NCBI GenBank assembly: GCA_021798435.1
Contig: JAJZGN010000020.1
Coordinates: 1-15,482 of the forward strand
DNA length: 15,482 bases
Reading direction: 5' to 3'
From: a bacterium
GTDB lineage: Bacteria; Chloroflexota; Dormibacteria; Aeolococcales; Bog-877
Shown one piece after another: positions 12,951-15,482 of this stretch; position 1 is the stretch's first letter; the number at the start of each line of letters is the position of its first letter. The translations under genes and the position numbers were made by a program. Under the pieces are notes generated by a model. The model worked only from the letters and a program-made list of their open reading frames with translations. It did not search any database and was not told the origin of the DNA.

Positions 12951-14159
12951 ATGGACCAGATCACCGTCTATGGCGCTCCGTGGTGCCCTGACTGCCAGCG
13001 CAGCAAGGCCTTCCTCAGCTCCCACCGGATCGGATATGGCTGGGTGGACATCGACCAGGACCAGTCCGGCCTGGAGTTCGTCGAGCGTCTCCAGGGAGGC
13101 GGCCGGACTATCCCCACCATCGTCTTCGCGGACGGCTCCCACCTCCTCGAGCCCAGCGACGAGGAGCTGGCCCGCAAGCTCGGGATCCAGGTGGAGGCGA
13201 GCCGAAGGGCCTACGACCTGGTGATCGTGGGCGGGGGCCCGGCCGGGCTTGCCGCCTCCATATACGCCGCCCGGGAGGGGATCTCGGCGGTGGTCATCGA
13301 CTCCGGCGGCCTGGGAGGCAACGCCGGTGTCACCGAGCGCATCGACAATTACCCGGGCTTCCCCGACGGTATCGGGGGAGCTGAGCTGATGGAGCGCTTC
13401 GTGGCTCAGGCCCGCCGCTATGAGGTGGAGCTGGTGGCCGGGGCCCGGGTGGCCTCGGTGGAGCCCTCTGGTGAGGACGTCCAGGTGGCGCTGACGGGGG
13501 GACAGCAGCTGGGTGCCCACGCTGTCCTCTTCGCCACCGGCTCCACCTACCGCCGACTGGGCATCCCCGGGGAGGACCAGCTTCTGGGAGCGGGGGTGCA
13601 TTTCTGCTCCACCTGCGACGGCCCCTTCTACCGGGGGGCCGAGGAGATCCTGGTGGTGGGGGGCGGCAACGCCGCCCTGGAGGAGGGCCTGTTCCTGGCC
13701 AAGTTCGCGCGCAGGATCCGGCTGGTGCAGAACCAGAGCGAGCTCACCGCCTCCCGGTTGCTGCAGGACAAGGTGGCCGCGGACCCACGGTTCGAGGTCC
13801 ACACCTCCACCCTGCTCACCGAGATCCGCGGGAAGACCCGGGTGGAGGAGGTTCTCGCCCGCCACGCCGACACGGGTGAGGAGTACCGCTGGCATCCGGC
13901 CGCGGTTTTCGTCTTCGTGGGCCTAACCCCCAACTCCGAGGTTCTGCGCGGGGTGGTGGAGCTGGACCGCTGGGGGTTCGTCAGCACGGACCTGGCCTAC
14001 CGGACGTCCATGCCCGGAGTGTACGCGGCCGGGGACGTGCGCGCCGGCTCCACCAAGCAGCTGGCCTCGGCGGTGGGGGAGGGGGCCGCGGCGCTGCTGG
14101 CGGTACGTGCCTACCTGCAGCAGCACCACCACCTGGCGGTGGTCGAGGTCAACGCCTGA
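12951..14159 (+). CDS. Glutaredoxin/mycoredoxin–thioredoxin reductase fusion
   Basis: A 402-residue flavoenzyme with its own glutaredoxin-like domain. Residues 1-80 match mycoredoxin-type glutaredoxins: ITVYGAPWCPDC with the C12-x-x-C15 pair, the cis-Pro motif RTIPTIVFADG, and LLEPSDEELARKL. Residues about 86-402 are a complete low-Mr thioredoxin reductase. This part has the FAD motif G94-G-G-P-A-G99, a GGLGGNAGVTERIDNYPGFP segment, the redox pair C219-S-T-C222-D-G, and the NADPH motif G237-G-G-N-A. It also has TPNSEVL and the C-terminal FAD motif AAGDVRAGSTKQLASAVGEG. NADPH electrons would pass through FAD and C219/C222, probably to the attached CPDC site and then to protein or low-molecular-weight disulfides (inference). 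The NADPH motif has Asn where most have Asp-Ser. It is divergent from marR. Confidence 0.93.
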   Translation: MDQITVYGAPWCPDCQRSKAFLSSHRIGYGWVDIDQDQSGLEFVERLQGGGRTIPTIVFADGSHLLEPSDEELARKLGIQVEASRRAYDLVIVGGGPAGLAASIYAAREGISAVVIDSGGLGGNAGVTERIDNYPGFPDGIGGAELMERFVAQARRYEVELVAGARVASVEPSGEDVQVALTGGQQLGAHAVLFATGSTYRRLGIPGEDQLLGAGVHFCSTCDGPFYRGAEEILVVGGGNAALEEGLFLAKFARRIRLVQNQSELTASRLLQDKVAADPRFEVHTSTLLTEIRGKTRVEEVLARHADTGEEYRWHPAAVFVFVGLTPNSEVLRGVVELDRWGFVSTDLAYRTSMPGVYAAGDVRAGSTKQLASAVGEGAAALLAVRAYLQQHHHLAVVEVNA

Positions 14160-14181
14160 TCGGACCGCCGCAGGAGGTGGA

Positions 14182-14211
14182 TTGACCACCCCGGTCCTCG
14201 GTTTTGGTTAA
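14182..14211 (+). CDS. Possible 9-residue leader peptide with strong Shine-Dalgarno
   Basis: AGGAGGTG at 14172-14179 is close to a perfect anti-SD complement. It precedes TTG14182, which opens MTTPVLGFG and stops at TAA 14209-14211. Spacing from GGAGG to the start is only 4 nt and the start is TTG, so translation is uncertain. It lies between the thioredoxin reductase stop and the next gene, whose own SD is 24 nt further on. Confidence 0.25.
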   Translation: MTTPVLGFG

Positions 14212-14234
14212 TCTCTGGGGCGCGGGGAGCATCT

Positions 14235-14243
14235 GAGGTGATC
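14235..14243 (+). promoter_or_regulatory. Strong Shine-Dalgarno for the exported Pro/Ser-rich protein
   Basis: GAGGTGATC, which matches the 16S rRNA anti-SD, ends 5 nt before ATG14249 and fixes that start. It contrasts with the SD-less starts elsewhere in the window. A TAATCT/TTAATC box at 14208-14214, preceded by TGG as in an extended -10, could give an mRNA with a leader of about 28 nt. Confidence 0.6.
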
Positions 14244-14248
14244 GAAGC

Positions 14249-14800
14249 ATGCGCATAGGTGGCGAGGAGATCGGCAGACGGGGGGCGGCCGCTCTCTCCC
14301 TGGCGGCGGTCGTGGCCGCGGTCCTGGCTGTACACGGCTACTCCAGCCCGGGCAGCCTCGGGGTGGCATCCCTCACCGGGAGCAAGCCGCTGGCGGCCGC
14401 GACCACCCCGACCCCCACTCCCAGTAGCTCTGCCCCGCCCTCCCCGGGGGCCAGCCCGAGCCCGAGCCCCCAGCCCACGGCCTCCGGCACCCCGGGGCCC
14501 CTGCTCTCCTCGACCTCGTACGCTTCGTACACCTACCAGCTCTATCCGGGGACGCCGAGCCAGACCGCCCGGCTGGCGCTCTCGGGCTTCTCCTACAAGG
14601 TGAAGAATGAGGGCGGCTCGATCGTCTTCACCCTGAACGTCCTGGGTGGCAGCCAGGCGCCCATCACCAACACCTACCCCGCCTCCGACCATGTGTACTT
14701 CGTCGAGGCCAGCTTCGGGGACGACGCCCAGAACACGGAGTACAACTACGGGGACGATGGCCTGGTGGTGACCGACGCCTCCGGTCACGTGGTGGGCTGA
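14249..14800 (+). CDS. Exported or membrane-anchored Pro/Ser/Thr-rich protein of unknown function
   Basis: I do not recognise a family in this 183-residue protein. Residues 1-12 are short and basic. A hydrophobic segment lies at 13-29 (AAALSLAAVVAAVLAVH), acting as signal peptide or N-terminal anchor. A low-complexity Pro/Ser/Thr spacer spans about 52-84 (TTPTPTPSSSAPPSP and SPSPSPQP). Then a small beta-rich C-terminal domain (90-183) follows, rich in Tyr, Gly and Asp (YASYTYQLYPGTPSQTARLA, then YFVEASFGDDAQNTEYNYGD). It has no cysteines. Its topology resembles that of the blue-copper lipoprotein at 4245-5111, with a proline linker between membrane and folded domain, but the domain is not a cupredoxin. 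The start is supported by a strong SD. The DoxX-like gene begins 2 bp after its stop, so they likely form an operon. Confidence 0.85.
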   Translation: MRIGGEEIGRRGAAALSLAAVVAAVLAVHGYSSPGSLGVASLTGSKPLAAATTPTPTPSSSAPPSPGASPSPSPQPTASGTPGPLLSSTSYASYTYQLYPGTPSQTARLALSGFSYKVKNEGGSIVFTLNVLGGSQAPITNTYPASDHVYFVEASFGDDAQNTEYNYGDDGLVVTDASGHVVG

Positions 14801-14802
14801 CG

Positions 14803-15288
14803 GTGCCGCGCCGCAACCGGATTGCCAGAGCCGCCGCCCGCGCCGCCGAGCGCCCCGTGGCCCCGCCCCCCCCGGCAGTCGTGTCCGCGCCGCGCCCCAG
14901 AGGCCAGGTGATGGACCGGATCCAGCCCTGGGCGCCCGCCGTGGCCCGGGTGGCGCTGGGGCTGGTGCTGCTCTGGTTCGGGATCCACGAGCTGATCCAG
15001 CCCAGCCTCTGGACTGGCTACATCCCCGCCATACCCTCCACCTCGCATGTAGCACTCGCGCTGGTGCTGGCCCACGGTTGGGTCCTCTCGGTGCTGGGGG
15101 TGGCCCTGTGCCTGGGGGTCGCCACCCGGATGGCGGCCGCGCTCAGCGCACTCGCGCTCCTCGAGATCGTGATCTCCCTCTCCCTCACCGGAGGGGTGAC
15201 CGACATCGTGGCCCGGGACCTTGGGGTTTTCGGACTGGCAGTGGCGGTGCTGGCCAGCGACCAGCATCGTCTGGTGCTGCGCGGTTGA
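14803..15288 (+). CDS. DoxX/DoxD-like integral membrane protein
   Basis: A 161-residue membrane protein of the DoxX superfamily. About four transmembrane helices are visible: 47-66 (ARVALGLVLLWFGIHELIQP), 82-106 (HVALALVLAHGWVLSVLGVA), 110-128 and 137-153. The last is followed by the loop TDIVARDLGVFG, where the family typically has a (D/E)xAxRDLGL motif. The first 36 residues are Arg/Ala/Pro-rich and not typical. The GTG14803 start is 2 bp after the preceding stop and suggests translational coupling; ATG14911, just before family homology, is the alternative. DoxX proteins have been linked to quinone, thiosulfate or redox-associated membrane complexes, but the role is not fixed for most. Its partner may be the exported protein encoded just upstream. 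Confidence 0.82.
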   Translation: MPRRNRIARAAARAAERPVAPPPPAVVSAPRPRGQVMDRIQPWAPAVARVALGLVLLWFGIHELIQPSLWTGYIPAIPSTSHVALALVLAHGWVLSVLGVALCLGVATRMAAALSALALLEIVISLSLTGGVTDIVARDLGVFGLAVAVLASDQHRLVLRG

Positions 15289-15296
15289 GATCCCGC

Positions 15297-15482
15297 TCAG
15301 TGTGACCAGGAAGGTGGGCGCCGCTCCCTGAAGGCGGAGATCCCCTCCCGCGCCTCCTCGGCGGAGAAGAGCTGCTCTGAGAGGGCCGCCATCTCCTCCA
15401 GCGCCTGACCGCGGTCCAGCCTTGGCACCCGCGCCAAGAGCCTCTTCACCTCGGCCTGCGCCCCTGGGGCGCCCGCGAGCAG
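15297..15482 (-). CDS. Enoyl-CoA hydratase/isomerase family protein, C-terminal end (partial)
   Basis: The minus strand reads in one frame from the window edge to TGA 15297-15299, giving 61 residues. LLAGAPGAQAEVKRLLARVP, then LSEQLFSAEEAREGISAFRE and RRPPSW are the characteristic C-terminus of crotonase-fold enoyl-CoA hydratases (the A-x-x-x-K-R-L helix, then the E-GxxAFxEKRxPxW end). The catalytic Glu residues lie outside the window. The family would catalyse hydration or isomerisation of acyl-CoA in beta-oxidation or a related pathway. The gene is convergent with the DoxX-like gene with only 8 bp between the stops. Confidence 0.85.
   Translation of the reverse strand: MLAGAPGAQAEVKRLLARVPRLDRGQALEEMAALSEQLFSAEEAREGISAFRERRPPSWSH

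Noticed and set aside
12897..13895. 332-residue minus-strand frame
   Set aside because: Antisense to the Grx–TrxR fusion, which has all cofactor and redox motifs; the frame has low-complexity shadow composition.
14182..14214. TTGACC plus TAATCT as a sigma-70 promoter for the exported protein
   Set aside because: Spacing is 21 bp, too long for a standard promoter; only the extended -10 part was kept as a weak suggestion.
14111..15055. 314-residue minus-strand frame
   Set aside because: Antisense to two supported genes; Arg/Gly/Pro noise with no motif.

Overview
The window is very GC-rich (roughly 70% by eye), densely packed, bacterial chromosomal DNA. The gene content is a clpS–DUF2017 pair, an ArsR/SRPBCC operon, a GNAT-fused NDP-forming acyl-CoA synthetase and a glutaredoxin–thioredoxin reductase fusion. 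Pro/Thr/Ser-rich linkers occur in two exported proteins, and many starts look leaderless. Together these suggest an uncultured GC-rich Terrabacteria lineage (Actinomycetota, Chloroflexota or Dormibacterota-like). That placement is inference only: no rRNA or other phylogenetic marker is present.

Layout. An M24B aminopeptidase P opens the window (+, 13-1503). A decayed IS1380-family transposase follows (-, about 1720-2450), then a YciI-like protein (+, 2489-2794). A gap of about 600 bp (2795-3401) holds an 84-bp inverted-repeat element but no gene I can support. Next is a minus-strand pair, clpS then DUF2017 (4138 down to 3402). It is divergent from a sulfocyanin-like blue-copper lipoprotein and an AIM24-family protein (+, 4245-5875). 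A second gap of about 650 bp (5876-6527) holds minus-strand coding-like debris and one possible small ORF. Then come a 905-residue Pat-type GNAT/acyl-CoA synthetase (+, 6528-9245) and a flippase-like membrane protein (+, 9324-10379). A tightly overlapping minus-strand operon arsR–SRPBCC–alpha/beta hydrolase (12170 down to 10413) follows. A MarR regulator (-) is divergent from the glutaredoxin–thioredoxin reductase fusion (+). After that are an exported Pro/Ser/Thr-rich protein and a DoxX-like membrane protein (+), and finally the C-terminal end of an enoyl-CoA hydratase (-) running off the window.

Themes. Several genes deal with protein quality control or turnover (aminopeptidase P, ClpS), acyl-CoA-linked acylation or energy metabolism (Pat-like protein), and redox or electron transfer (sulfocyanin-like protein, Grx–TrxR, DoxX). 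I see no single multi-gene novel system, defence island or biosynthetic cluster.

The most interesting non-gene signal is promoter architecture. At least seven genes have a TANNNT-like -10 box 6-8 nt upstream of a start codon, which would give leaderless mRNAs. Two of these boxes (4209 and 5141) seem to serve not the main gene but an 8-codon upstream ORF whose stop overlaps the main start codon, with the same 23-nt spacing in both cases. Other points to check are an orphan plus-strand terminator at 12294-12334 with no plus-strand gene before it, and a palindromic operator inside the arsR promoter.
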